This document shows, piece by piece, positions 7,336 to 16,339 of a DNA stretch of 64,000 nt. Positions within the stretch are counted from its first letter, which is position 1, and each line of letters opens with the position of its first letter. A program made the position numbers and the translations under genes. Below the pieces are notes generated by a model, which ran no database searches, was not told the DNA's origin, and was given only the letters and a program-made list of their open reading frames with translations. The stretch comes from Rhodoplanes sp046000175. GTDB taxonomy: Bacteria > Pseudomonadota > Alphaproteobacteria > Rhizobiales > Xanthobacteraceae. Location: NCBI RefSeq assembly GCF_046000175.1, contig NZ_JBEOMB010000059.1, positions 1 to 64,000 on the forward strand, in the 5' to 3' direction.

Positions 7336-8739
7336 ATGATCACCATCGACGCGACCACCACCGACGGGACCGCGACAAAGGCGCTCCGGCTCGGCGTGGA
7401 GGCGTGGACCACGCATCCCGATCGCACGCGGCTGCTGCACCGGCGGTCCCTCCGCGAGGCCGGCGATCCGCCCGATGCGGGCCTCGTGATCGCGGTGCGC
7501 CCCGCCGCGCGTCATCAGACCATGGACGGCTTCGGCTTCGCGCTGACGGGCGGCAGTGCCGAACTGATCGCCGGGTTGCCGGCGGCGCGGCGCAGCGCGC
7601 TGCTGAGCGAGCTGTTCTCCGTCGACGGAGGCGGCGCCGGCATCGGCCTGCTGCGTCTGAGCATCGGCCCCTCCGATCTGAGCCGTGCCGTGTTCGCCTA
7701 CGACGATCCCCCGCCCGGCGCTGCCGACCCGGCGCATGGCCATTTCGACCTCGACGCCGGCGACGTCCATGTCGTCCCGGTGCTGAAAGAGATTCTCGCC
7801 GTCCGGCCGGATCTGAAGCTCCTCGCGACGCCGTGGTCGGCGCCGCCGTGGATGAAGACCAACGAGAGCTTCGTGGCCGGAGCGCTGAAGCCCGAGTGCC
7901 ACGGCATCTACGCGGCCTATCTGGTCGCGTACCTCGCGGCGATGCGGGCGCGCGGCATCACCATCCACGCGATGACGCCGCAGAACGAGCCGCTGAACAT
8001 CAAGAACGAGCCCAGCATGACGATGACGGCGGCCGAGCAGGCCGCCTTCGTCGGGGGCCATCTCGGGCCGACCCTGCGGGCGGCCGGCTTCGGCGACGTC
8101 GCGCTGCTCTGCTACGACCACAACTGCGACCTGCCGGCCTATCCGATCGCCGTGCTGGCCGATCCGCGCGCGCGTCCGTTCATCAGCGGCGTCGCGTGGC
8201 ATCTCTACGCCGGGGCGCCCGAGGTGCTCTCCGAGGTCGCGGCGCTCTATCCCGACATGGCGATGTGGATCACCGAGCAGTGGGTCGGCGCCGACGGAAC
8301 CTTCGGTCCGGACCTCGCCTGGCATGTCCGCAACGTGCTGATCGGCGCCATTCGCAACGGCGCCTGCGCCGTGCTCGAATGGAATCTCGCCGGCGATCCG
8401 GCGCACGGTCCGCACACGCCGCGGGGCTGCGGCGAATGCATCGGCGCGCTGACCATCGATGGGCCGGCCGTCGTCGCCCGCAACGTCTCGTATTACGTGA
8501 TCGCGCACCTGGCGCGATTCGTCCCGCCTGGATCGGTGCGGATCTTTTCCACCGCGCTCGACATATTGCCGAACGTCGCCTTCGCCACGCCGGACGGCCG
8601 GATCGTGCTGCTGGTCCTCAATGACGGTGGCGCGCCCACGCGCTTCGCCCTGACGTGCGAAGGCCGCACCGTCACGGATACGCTCCCCCCCGGCGCCGTC
8701 GCCAGCTACGTGTGGCCGGCCGTCCGCGTAGCGGTGTAG
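7336..8739 (+). CDS. Glycoside hydrolase family 30 enzyme
   Basis: A retaining beta-glycosidase of the glucosylceramidase/GH30 type (467 residues). The family start HQTMDGFGFALTGGSAE (about 61-76) is followed by the (beta/alpha)8 barrel. The acid/base Glu is E218 in TPQNEP and the nucleophile is E314 in WITEQW. Further family segments are PWSAPPWMKT and WHLYAG. A C-terminal beta domain follows about residue 390. No signal peptide is present with the ATG at 7336, and extending upstream adds only Arg/Ala-rich sequence, so the enzyme appears cytoplasmic, which is unusual for GH30. No sugar transporter or regulator adjoins it; the substrate (beta-glucoside, beta-1,6-glucan or other) is not predictable. 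Confidence 0.85.
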   Translation: MITIDATTTDGTATKALRLGVEAWTTHPDRTRLLHRRSLREAGDPPDAGLVIAVRPAARHQTMDGFGFALTGGSAELIAGLPAARRSALLSELFSVDGGGAGIGLLRLSIGPSDLSRAVFAYDDPPPGAADPAHGHFDLDAGDVHVVPVLKEILAVRPDLKLLATPWSAPPWMKTNESFVAGALKPECHGIYAAYLVAYLAAMRARGITIHAMTPQNEPLNIKNEPSMTMTAAEQAAFVGGHLGPTLRAAGFGDVALLCYDHNCDLPAYPIAVLADPRARPFISGVAWHLYAGAPEVLSEVAALYPDMAMWITEQWVGADGTFGPDLAWHVRNVLIGAIRNGACAVLEWNLAGDPAHGPHTPRGCGECIGALTIDGPAVVARNVSYYVIAHLARFVPPGSVRIFSTALDILPNVAFATPDGRIVLLVLNDGGAPTRFALTCEGRTVTDTLPPGAVASYVWPAVRVAV

Positions 8740-8743
8740 CGTT

Positions 8744-8881
8744 GTAGGGTGGGCAAAGCCGCGCCGCAGGCGCGGCGTGCCCACGCCGTCTCACGCCGGC
8801 GGCCGTCTCACGCCGGCGGTCGTCTCACGCCGGCGTCGGTCGGCGTGGGCACGGCGCGTTCCGCGCCTTTGCCCACCCTAC
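8744..8881. repeat. Family E long inverted repeat with internal 17-bp tandem repeats
   Basis: GTAGGGTGGGCAAAG at 8744 is mirrored by CTTTGCCCACCCTAC ending at 8881, followed inwards by GC-rich arms and the pair GCGTGCCCACGCC / GGCGTGGGC. The loop holds three tandem copies of a 17-bp unit, CCGTCTCACGCCGGCGG (8786-8802, 8803-8819, 8820-8836). It separates the convergent GH30 and matA genes. Confidence 0.85.
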
Positions 8882-8897
8882 GATGCCGAGATCCTGA

Positions 8898-10466
8898 TCA
8901 GGTTGTCGAGGGCTCCACCGTCTTCTCCGGCTGCGGCTTGGCGGCCGGCGCCGCTGTCGCGGCCGCGCCGTCACTCGTGGTCGCGGTCTCCGCAACCGGC
9001 GCGCCGTCGTTCGCCGGCTTCGGCAGCGCCTTCGGATCGACGGCCTTCGCGTCGGCCTTGGCGTCGCCCTTCTTGTCCGCCTTGGCGGCGTCGGCCTTCT
9101 TGTCGCCGCCGATCAGCTTGGTCGGGACGAGGGCGCGCGGCGCCTTGGCGAGCTTCTTCACGGCGTTCGCCGCGATCACGGTGCGGCTCTCGGCATAGGC
9201 CTCGTGGTTCTGCTCGATGTCGCCGAGATCGTAGAGATAGTTGACCATCAGGCCGTAGGACTGGGCGCGGCCGCGGGCCGAGAGATCGGCCGGCCAGTCG
9301 AGCCGCTCCAGCCGCGCGCCGTTGCCGAGATGGAAGCGGGCGACCGAGTCGACCGGGCGGCCCCGCCGGTCGCGGCCGTTCATGTAGTAGTTGGCGGCGG
9401 CCCGCATCATCGGGTCGCGCAGCTCCTCCAGCGTCGCCTTGTTCTCCCACCAGCCATCCTCGTCGAGGCGGGCCAGCGCGATGCGGTCGGCCTCGCTCAG
9501 CAGCGACGCCTCGGCGGCGCGCTCGCGCTTCAGCCAGGCGGCGAAGTTCGGCGCCGGCGACAGCGTCACGAAGGTGGTGAGCCGCGGGAAGTCGCGCGAG
9601 ATGTCGGCGACCACCTGCTTGATCAGGAAGCTGCCGAAGGAGACGCTGGCGAGCCCGCGCTGGCAGTTGGAGATCGAGTAGAACACCGCCGTGGTCGCCC
9701 GCTCGGGGTCGATCGGCTCGCGCTCGGTCGCCAGGATCGGGCCGATGGCGCCGGGGATCTCGCGGGTCAGCGCCACCTCGACGAAGATCAGCGGGTCGTC
9801 GACCAGGGCCGGATGGAAGAAGGCGTAGCAGCGCCGGTCGGGCGGATCGATGCGGGCGCGCAGATCGTTCCAGTCGCGGATCTCGTGCACGGCCTCGTAG
9901 CGGATGATCCGCTCCAGCACGACGGCCGGCGTCGACCAGTCGATGCGGCGGAGCACGAGAAAGCCGCGGTTGAACCACGAGGCGAACAGGTGACGGAAGT
10001 CGGCGTCGATCGGCTCGAGGTCGCCCCGGCGCGTCATCGCGGCGAGCAGGTGCTCGCGCATGCGCACCAGCGCGGCGGTGCCGTGCGGGGCGAGGTTGAG
10101 GCGGCGGAACAGCTCCTGCCGGCGCGGCTCGGCGGCGATGTGCAGGACATGCGCGGCGGCGTCGCTCGGGTCGGCCCGGAACGCCTCCATGGCCTTGTCG
10201 AGCCGCACGCGGTCCGGCCCGAAGCGGGTCGCCAGCGCCTCGAAGAAGGCGATGCGCGGCCCGGTCTTCAGCTCCTCGTAGCGCTGCAGGATTTCTCGCG
10301 CCAGCGCCGTGCCGGAGGCTTCGCCGCGGCCGGTGAGCAGCGATTCGCACAGATCCGCGAGGCTCTCGGAGTGGACCTGGCCGGGCGGCTCGCGCCGGCG
10401 GTCGAGCAGCCCGCGGCCGCGCTCGCTGATCGTCTGCAACAGCTCGCCGAAGAACGACGTGTTCAT
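8898..10466 (-). CDS. matA: Malonyl-CoA decarboxylase
   Basis: Converts malonyl-CoA to acetyl-CoA and CO2, the second step of malonate use after MatB. The 522-residue product has the helical N-terminal domain (from MNTSFFGELLQTI) and the GNAT-like catalytic domain. The family segments FYSISNCQRGLASVSFG and FHLGNGARLERLDW carry the Ser and His regions, and GLMVNYLYDL follows. The last 70 or so residues are a low-complexity Ala/Lys/Pro tail not shared by the core family. Start: the ATG at 10466 with GAGG upstream; the in-frame extension upstream is not protein-like. TRAP transporter genes lie just upstream on the same strand across a hairpin repeat. Confidence 0.93.
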   Translation of the reverse strand: MNTSFFGELLQTISERGRGLLDRRREPPGQVHSESLADLCESLLTGRGEASGTALAREILQRYEELKTGPRIAFFEALATRFGPDRVRLDKAMEAFRADPSDAAAHVLHIAAEPRRQELFRRLNLAPHGTAALVRMREHLLAAMTRRGDLEPIDADFRHLFASWFNRGFLVLRRIDWSTPAVVLERIIRYEAVHEIRDWNDLRARIDPPDRRCYAFFHPALVDDPLIFVEVALTREIPGAIGPILATEREPIDPERATTAVFYSISNCQRGLASVSFGSFLIKQVVADISRDFPRLTTFVTLSPAPNFAAWLKRERAAEASLLSEADRIALARLDEDGWWENKATLEELRDPMMRAAANYYMNGRDRRGRPVDSVARFHLGNGARLERLDWPADLSARGRAQSYGLMVNYLYDLGDIEQNHEAYAESRTVIAANAVKKLAKAPRALVPTKLIGGDKKADAAKADKKGDAKADAKAVDPKALPKPANDGAPVAETATTSDGAAATAAPAAKPQPEKTVEPSTT

Positions 10467-10694
10467 CTGCCTCGTCCTGTTGGCCGCGGGACGGCACTCG
10501 AACCGCGGCATCCCCGGGCGACCGGAGGCGGACGACCGGGGGCTGATGTCCGTGCCGCAGCATAGCAAGAACGCCCGCCCGGATCACCCCGCGCCGCGGC
10601 ACGACTGTGTCGCGCGCCGGCGCGGAACCGTCACGGAGAGGACATGATGTGCGCGTCGGGCGTGGTTCGGATTCGGGCTTCGGATATGCTCGGC

Positions 10695-10837
10695 GTGTCC
10701 CGGACAAGGCCCGTCAGGCTGTAGGCTGACGGGCCGCAGAGCCGGGACCCAGGGGCGTCTCGCACAGCGTCGGCGTGAGCGCCGCACCCGGTCGCCCTGG
10801 GTCCCGGGTCGCGGCGTGAGCGCCGCGCCCGGGACAC
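10695..10837. repeat. Family F long inverted repeat
   Basis: GTGTCCCGG at 10695 is mirrored by CCCGGGACAC at 10828-10837. Inside, GGGACCCAGGG pairs with CCCTGGGTCCC, and there are local hairpins such as GGCCCGTCAG / CTGACGGGCC. It lies between dctM and matA, inside a same-strand gene run, so it might attenuate transcription from the transporter into matA. No T-tract is present. Confidence 0.8.
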
Positions 10838-10853
10838 GAGGCTTCGTGTTCCC

Positions 10854-12179
10854 TCACCGGCCTCCCGTCGCCGGGCCCATCAGGGTGTCGGGCAGCCAGG
10901 TGGCGATCTCGGGGAAGACGCAGAGGATCACCAGCGCCAGGATCATGGCGCCGACATAGGGGATCGAGCCGAGCAGCACGGTGCGGGTCGGCACGTCGGG
11001 CGCGATGGCGTTGACGACGAACAAATTGAGCCCGACCGGTGGGGTGATCAGGCCGATCTCCAGGTTGATGGTGACGATGACGCCGAACCACACCGGATCG
11101 AACCCGGCATTGGTGATGATCGGAAGGAGGATCGGGCTGGTCATCAGGATGATGCCGGCCGGCGGGATGAAGCAGCCGGCGACCAGCAGGAACAGGTTGA
11201 TCAGCCCCATCAGCACCCAGCGGTTGACGTTCGCGTCGGCGATCGCCTGGGCGAGCGTCTGGGTGATGTAGAGCGAGCTCAGCATGTAGCCGAACAGCAC
11301 GGCGGTGCCGATGATCATCAGGATCATGACGGATTCGCGCGTCGTCTCGCGCAGGATCCGCCACCACGCCGTCGGGCTCCACATGCGATAGATCGTGACG
11401 GCGAGCACGACGCACAGCGCGGCGCCGACGCCGGCCGCCTCCGAGGGCGTCGCGATGCCGCCGTAGAGCACGACCATCACGCCGACCACGATGGCGAGGA
11501 ACGGCGCCACCTTGGGGATCGAGGAGAGCTTCTCGGCCCAGGTGTAGCGGAAGTCCGGCGCGTAGGCGCGGAAGCCCTTCCACCAGATGTAGAAGATGGT
11601 CCACGCCATGAACAGGCCGGTGAGCATGAGGCCCGGCATCACGCCGGCCAGGAACAGGCGGCCGATCGAGGTCTCGGTGGCGATGCCGTAGAGGATGAAG
11701 GTGATGGACGGCGGAATCAGGATGCCGAGCGTGCCGCCGGCGCAGATCGAGCCGGTCGCGATCTCGCCCGGATAGCCGCGCTTGCGCATCTCCGGGATGC
11801 CCATCTTGCCGATCGCCGCGCAGGTGGCGGGCGACGAGCCGGTGAGGGCGGCGAACAGCGCGCAGGCGCCGAGATTGGAGACGACGAGCCCACCCGGCAC
11901 CCGGTAGAGCCAGCGGTCGAGCGCGACATAGAGGTCGCGTCCCGCCGGCGAGGATCCGATCGCCGCGCCCATCATGATGAACATCGGGATCGACACGAGC
12001 GTGAAGTCGTGCAGGCCCGAATAGAGCGTCTCGGCGACCACGCCGAGCGAGTCGGCGCCCTGGAACAGCACCAGGAACACGATCGACACGATCCCGAGCG
12101 CGAAGGCGACGGGCGCGCCGGTGAGCAGCACCAGGATGGTGACGACGAGGACGAGGACGCCCTGCACGGCCGGGCTCAT
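10854..12179 (-). CDS. dctM: TRAP transporter large permease subunit
   Basis: Twelve-helix membrane subunit of a tripartite ATP-independent periplasmic transporter. The 441-residue product begins MSPAVQGVLVLVVTILVLLTGAP and contains the DctM family segments IPMFIMMGAAIG, LTGSSPATCAAIGKMGIPEM and GGTLGILIPPSITFILYG. The start ATG at 12179 overlaps the dctQ stop by four bases (ATGA), showing translational coupling. With dctP and dctQ upstream and matA downstream, the likely substrate is malonate or another short dicarboxylate, taking the place of the MatC carrier of other malonate clusters (inference from context). Confidence 0.93.
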   Translation of the reverse strand: MSPAVQGVLVLVVTILVLLTGAPVAFALGIVSIVFLVLFQGADSLGVVAETLYSGLHDFTLVSIPMFIMMGAAIGSSPAGRDLYVALDRWLYRVPGGLVVSNLGACALFAALTGSSPATCAAIGKMGIPEMRKRGYPGEIATGSICAGGTLGILIPPSITFILYGIATETSIGRLFLAGVMPGLMLTGLFMAWTIFYIWWKGFRAYAPDFRYTWAEKLSSIPKVAPFLAIVVGVMVVLYGGIATPSEAAGVGAALCVVLAVTIYRMWSPTAWWRILRETTRESVMILMIIGTAVLFGYMLSSLYITQTLAQAIADANVNRWVLMGLINLFLLVAGCFIPPAGIILMTSPILLPIITNAGFDPVWFGVIVTINLEIGLITPPVGLNLFVVNAIAPDVPTRTVLLGSIPYVGAMILALVILCVFPEIATWLPDTLMGPATGGR

Positions 12180-12700
12180 ATGCCGCCCTCCAGCGGCGCC
12201 TCGAGCCCGAACGGCCGCGCCCGCCCGGTGATCAGCTCGGCGAGGTCGGCGACGTATTGCAGCGTCAGCATGCCGAGCCCGATCGGCATCGCCGCATAGG
12301 GGATCCACAGGCGGACCCGCCACATGGATTCGGACACCCAGCGGTTCTCCCAGGCCTCCATCCAGAACATCGCGGTGAGCACCGTCGCGGTCGCCGCGAA
12401 GGCGAGCGACAGCACCGCCGCGACGATCGCGAGCCAGTACCTGCCGGTCTCGCCGAGCGCCAGCGGCAGCACGTCGACGGCGACGTGGCCGCGCGTCATC
12501 AGCACATAGGGGGCGCCGACGAAGGTCGCGCCGACCAGGCTGAAGGTGACGAAGTCGGTCTGCCAGATGGTGTTCTGGTTGAGCACGAAGCGAACGAACA
12601 CCATCTGGCACACCACCACCACGGCCGTGGCGGTGAGCGCGGCCGCGACGATGCCGCAGACGAGCGAGAGGCCGCGCACGGCCCTGATCGCGATATCCAT
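12176..12700 (-). CDS. dctQ: TRAP transporter small permease subunit
   Basis: A 174-residue membrane protein with about four transmembrane helices, beginning MDIAIRAVRGLSLVCGIV. The segment FVRFVLNQNTIWQTDF followed by FVGAPYVLMTRGHVAVDVLP is characteristic of DctQ subunits, which bridge the binding protein and DctM. The ATG at 12700 was chosen because the hydrophobic helix starts right after it; upstream in-frame codons read as Pro/Arg-rich. It overlaps dctM by four bases and lies about 85 bp downstream of dctP. Confidence 0.9.
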   Translation of the reverse strand: MDIAIRAVRGLSLVCGIVAAALTATAVVVVCQMVFVRFVLNQNTIWQTDFVTFSLVGATFVGAPYVLMTRGHVAVDVLPLALGETGRYWLAIVAAVLSLAFAATATVLTAMFWMEAWENRWVSESMWRVRLWIPYAAMPIGLGMLTLQYVADLAELITGRARPFGLEAPLEGGI

Positions 12701-12785
12701 GACAGTCCCCCGGGACGCGCGTCCCGTCCCCTTGGCGGGGTCGGCCGGCATCGCGGAGCGGCGCCGGCCGACCGCTCGCGCCGCC

Positions 12786-13793
12786 TCACTTCACCGCGAG
12801 CGCCTGGTCGATCAGCGCCTTGCCGTCCGGCACCTCGCCGGCGAACTCCTTGTAGGAGCTCTCCTGGGCGACCTTGATCCAGGCGTCGTACTCGGCCGGC
12901 GTGAGGGTGACGACCTCGACATTGTTCTTCTTGAAGGTCTCGATCATCTGCTCGTCGAGCTTGCGGCTGGCGTCGTCGAAGAACGTCTCGGCCTTCTTGC
13001 CGGCGGCGAGCAGCGCCTCCTGCTGCGGCTTGGTCAGCCGGTTGAAGCTCTTCTTCGACATCAGCACCGGCTCGTACATGAACCACAGCGCGTTCTCGCC
13101 CGGCGCCGTGACGCATTTCACCTGCTCGTAGAGGCGGAACGAGACGAAGCTGCCGGTCGAGGTGTCGGTCGCCTCGGCGACGCCGGTCTGCAGCGCGTTG
13201 TAGACCTCGTTGCTCGGGATCGAGACGATCGAGCCGCCGGCCTTCTGCCACATCGCGGCGAAGGTCGGCCCGGCCGAGCGCACCTTCACGCCCTGCATGT
13301 CCTCCGGCTTGCGGATGCAGCCCTTCTTGGAGGCGACCGCGCCGGCGAGCCAGGCGTCGGCCAGCACGATCACGCCGGCCTTGTCGATCTTGGCGCGGAT
13401 CTCCTTCATGAAGGGCGAGTCGTTGAGCCGCTGCGCGCGCTCGTGGCTGCGCACCAGGCCGGGCATCAGGGTGGCGCCGAAGGCCCGCACCTTGCCGCTC
13501 GCGTAGTCGAGCGGGAACGATGTGATGTCGAGCTGGCCGTTGACGATCGCGTTCCACTGGTCGTTCGGCTTGAACAGCGAGGCGCCGGGGAAGACCTGGA
13601 TCTCGAGCCCGACATTGGCGGCCTTGGCCTCGCGGGCGATGATCTGCACCATCTCGTCGCGGGCGTCGCCCTTGCCGCCGGGGAACTGGTGCGAGGCGCG
13701 CAGCGTCACCTGCGCCGACGCCGCGTTCGACAGGGCCATGACGGGCGCGACGGCGAGAACGCCCGCCAGCGCGAGGCTGCGGTACCACTCCAT
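12786..13793 (-). CDS. dctP: TRAP transporter substrate-binding protein
   Basis: Periplasmic binding protein of 335 residues with a Sec signal peptide (MEWYRSLALAGVLAVAPVM, cleavage near ASA-QVTL at about residue 27). The mature part has the DctP features: RASHQFPGG near the N-terminus, the carboxylate-binding Arg in GVKVRSAGP and the NEVYNALQTGVAEATD segment. The first gene of a dctP-dctQ-dctM run. Four bases of poly-T-rich sequence and a long AT-richer stretch (13800-13850) upstream may hold the promoter. Malonate is the likeliest ligand given matA/matB nearby, but other organic acids are possible. Confidence 0.92.
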   Translation of the reverse strand: MEWYRSLALAGVLAVAPVMALSNAASAQVTLRASHQFPGGKGDARDEMVQIIAREAKAANVGLEIQVFPGASLFKPNDQWNAIVNGQLDITSFPLDYASGKVRAFGATLMPGLVRSHERAQRLNDSPFMKEIRAKIDKAGVIVLADAWLAGAVASKKGCIRKPEDMQGVKVRSAGPTFAAMWQKAGGSIVSIPSNEVYNALQTGVAEATDTSTGSFVSFRLYEQVKCVTAPGENALWFMYEPVLMSKKSFNRLTKPQQEALLAAGKKAETFFDDASRKLDEQMIETFKKNNVEVVTLTPAEYDAWIKVAQESSYKEFAGEVPDGKALIDQALAVK

Positions 13794-13954
13794 TGCATTC
13801 CTCCCGGACCGTTATTTTTTGTCGTCGTGTTCGAAACGCGTGTATGGAACGGCATGCCGGGACGCTTGTCAAAGCGGGCGGGCAGGAGACGTCGCGGCCC
13901 CGACGGAGCGCCGGCGCGGAATGGTATGTCGAGACGGGCGGCGGGGAGGGACAC

Positions 13955-14650
13955 ATGGCCGAGCGGGGGACGGTGGTGCGGGTGCTCTCCACCCGGGCGA
14001 CGCGCGGCGTGCTGGAGGCGCTGGTGCCGGGCTTCACCCGGGCCACCGGGATCGCCGCGGCGATCGACTACGGCGCCACCAACGAGCTGATGCCGCGCAT
14101 CGTCGCCGGCGAGGCGGCCGACCTCGTGCTCTTGTCGCGCGCCGCCATGGACCGGCTCGTCGCCGACCGGGTCGTTGTGCCGGAGAGCCGCACCGACATC
14201 GCCCGCTCGCTTGTCGGCATGGCCGTGAAGGCCGGGGCGCCGCATCCGGACATCTCCACGGTCGATGCGCTGGTCGCGACCCTGCGCGCCGCCCGCGCCG
14301 TCGCCCTGTCGAAGACGGGCGCGAGCGGCCTGCATTTCGCCCGCGTGCTGGAGCGGCTCGGGATCGCCCGGGAGATGGCCGCCAAGACGATCGTGCGCGA
14401 CGGCTTCACGGCCGAGCGCGCCGTCTCGGGCGAGGCCGACCTCGCCGTCCAACAGATGAGCGAGCTCCTGGCCGTGAAGGGCATCGAGCTGGTCGGCCCG
14501 CTGCCCGAGGCCGTTCAGGAGGTGTCGTGGTTCTCCGGCGGCATCCTGGCCCGCGCCGAGAACCCCGAGGGCGCCCGCGCCCTGCTCGCCCACCTGGTCG
14601 CCCCGGAGGCGAGGGCCGCGCTCGAGGCGAGCGGGCTGTCGGCGTTGTGA
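13955..14650 (+). CDS. ModA-like substrate-binding domain protein without a signal peptide
   Basis: A 231-residue type II periplasmic-binding-protein fold related to molybdate/tungstate ModA proteins: VVRVLSTRATRGVLEALVPGF, then DYGATNELMPRI and GEAADLVLLS, and the C-terminal VSWFSGGILARAENPEGA. The ATG at 13955 is preceded by GGGGAGGG five bases away, and nothing upstream resembles a secretion signal, so the protein looks cytoplasmic. There is no adjoining permease or ATPase. It may be an intracellular ligand-binding relative rather than a transporter component. It is transcribed away from dctP. Confidence 0.75.
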   Translation: MAERGTVVRVLSTRATRGVLEALVPGFTRATGIAAAIDYGATNELMPRIVAGEAADLVLLSRAAMDRLVADRVVVPESRTDIARSLVGMAVKAGAPHPDISTVDALVATLRAARAVALSKTGASGLHFARVLERLGIAREMAAKTIVRDGFTAERAVSGEADLAVQQMSELLAVKGIELVGPLPEAVQEVSWFSGGILARAENPEGARALLAHLVAPEARAALEASGLSAL

Positions 14651-14674
14651 TGCAGTGGACGAGTGGCCGTTCTT

Positions 14675-14815
14675 CCCTCTCCCCTCGCGGGAGAGGGTGG
14701 TTTGGACCGAAGGTCCGAGACGGGTGAGGGGGCCCTCCACTTGCTCGGAACTCGCGGCTCGCCCCCTCACCCGCCCGAGCTTCGCTCGGGCAACTTCTCC
14801 CGCGAGGGGAGAGGG
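14675..14815. repeat. Family A long hairpin repeat, copy A3 (diverged)
   Basis: Begins CCCTCTCCCCTCGCGGGAGAGGG (palindrome) and ends with TCTCCCGCGAGGGGAGAGGGA. In between are GGTGAGGGGGCC and its mirror GCCCCCTCACCCG, and a small hairpin CCCGAGCTTCGCTCGGG. Same architecture as A1 and A2 but a different core sequence. It lies between two same-strand genes (the ModA-like gene and the MFS gene). Confidence 0.8.
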
Positions 14816-14862
14816 ACCGTCACCGACACCATCCTTTCCATGACAACCCGAAAGAAGGGCCG

Positions 14863-16077
14863 ATGAGGGCTCCACCATCCAGCATCGAAGCGCCCGGGCT
14901 CGGGCATCTGGTCACGGCCGTCGCGCTCTTGTGGCTCGCCGGCACCGGGCTGCGCATGACGATTCTCGCCGTGCCGCCCGTCATCCCGATGATCCGCGAC
15001 GACCTCGCGCTGTCGGCGACCGAGGTCGGCATCCTCACCGGCATCCCGTCGGTGCTGTTCGCGCTCGCCGCCATCCCGGGCTCGCTGCTGATCGCCCGCT
15101 TCGGTGCGCTGACGACGCTGCTGGTCGGGCTGCTGGCGACCGCCGCCGGCTCGGCGCTGCGCGGCGTCGCGCCCGATATCTGGCTCCTGTACGGCGCGAC
15201 CGTGGTCACCGGCTTCGGCGTCGCCGTGATGCAGCCGTCGCTGCCGCCGCTGGTGCGCGCCTGGCTGCCCGACCGCATCGGCTTCGGCACCGCCGTCTAT
15301 GCCAACGGGCTCCTGGTCGGCGAGGTCGCCGCGGTGGCGATCACGCTGCCAGTCATGGTGCCGCTCGCCGGCGGCTGGCGCGGCAGCTTCCTGGCCTGGG
15401 CGGTGCCCTGCGTCGCCATCGCGCTGCTGATCGCCGTCATGGCGCCGCGCCGGCGCGCCGACGCCGCGACCGTGGTGTCGAACCGCAAATGGTGGCCCGA
15501 TTGGAAGAGCGGCCTCCTGTGGCGGATCGGCATCATGTTCGGCACCGTCAACGCCATGTACTTCACCACCAACGCCTTCATCCCGGAGGTCTTGACCCGC
15601 ACCGGCCGCCCCGACCTGATCAGCCTGACGCTGACCGTGCTGAACGTCGGCCAGATCCCGGCCTCGCTGATCCTGCTCGCCGTCGCCGGCCGGCTGGTCC
15701 GCAAGGTGTGGCCCTATGTGGCGTGCGGGCTCGTGTCCTTCGTGGCGCTGCTCGGCCTGATGTTCGGCTCGCCCGCCGTGATCGTGATCTCGTCGATCGT
15801 CATCGGCTTCTGCGACGCGACCGTGCTGATCCTGATCTTCGCGCTGCCGACGATCCTGGCGCGGCCCGACGACGTCCACCGCCTCGCCGCCGGCATGTTC
15901 ACGATCAGCTACTCCTGCGCCGTGATCACGCCGATTCTCTCCGGCCTCGCCTGGGATCTGTCTGGCGAGCCGCTCGCCGCCTTCGTGCCGATCCTGATCG
16001 GCGCCCTCCTCCTCGCCGCGCTGGCCCCGAGCGTCACGGGCATCCGGCATCATGGCGAGGCGGAGGGAAGGGGCTGA
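14863..16077 (+). CDS. MFS transporter, cyanate/nitroimidazole (CynX/NimT) type
   Basis: A 404-residue major facilitator with twelve predicted helices. The N-terminal helix region LLWLAGTGLRMTILAVPPVIPMI, followed by LSATEVGILTGIPSVLFALAAIPGSLLIARFG, resembles CynX/NimT-like carriers. The loop between helices 6 and 7 (RRADAATVVSNRKWW) is short and basic, as expected. The start at 14863 follows the family A repeat by about 50 bp. No enzyme for cyanate or nitroimidazole is adjacent, so the transported compound is unknown. Confidence 0.85.
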   Translation: MRAPPSSIEAPGLGHLVTAVALLWLAGTGLRMTILAVPPVIPMIRDDLALSATEVGILTGIPSVLFALAAIPGSLLIARFGALTTLLVGLLATAAGSALRGVAPDIWLLYGATVVTGFGVAVMQPSLPPLVRAWLPDRIGFGTAVYANGLLVGEVAAVAITLPVMVPLAGGWRGSFLAWAVPCVAIALLIAVMAPRRRADAATVVSNRKWWPDWKSGLLWRIGIMFGTVNAMYFTTNAFIPEVLTRTGRPDLISLTLTVLNVGQIPASLILLAVAGRLVRKVWPYVACGLVSFVALLGLMFGSPAVIVISSIVIGFCDATVLILIFALPTILARPDDVHRLAAGMFTISYSCAVITPILSGLAWDLSGEPLAAFVPILIGALLLAALAPSVTGIRHHGEAEGRG

Positions 16078-16143
16078 GGGTGGTGATGGCGGTGCCTTCG
16101 CGACAGGTCAGCAAGTCGATCATGACTCCGAGTGCGTGGCTCA

Positions 16144-16297
16144 CCCCCCTCCCCAGCCCTCCCCCACAAGGGGGGAGGGAGCAGGCTGCGGTCTGTCGCC
16201 GGCCGGTCACCATGGGCGATCCGCCCTTGTGCGATCACGAGGAGGTCGCGCCTCCAGCGTTCCCTCCCCCCTTGTGCGGGAGGGACAGGGAGGGGGG
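16144..16297. repeat. Family A-like long inverted repeat, copy A4
   Basis: CCCCCCTCCCCAGCCCTCCC from 16144 is mirrored by GGGAGGGACAGGGAGGGGGG ending at 16297, with about 35-bp arms that also include CACAAGGGGGGAGGGA / TCCCTCCCCCCTTGTG. It sits in the gap between the MFS gene and gluQ. No T-tract follows. Confidence 0.8.
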
Positions 16298-16339
16298 TAG
16301 CCGCAAGCGCTCGATTCAGTTGGGGTCGGGACCGCACCC

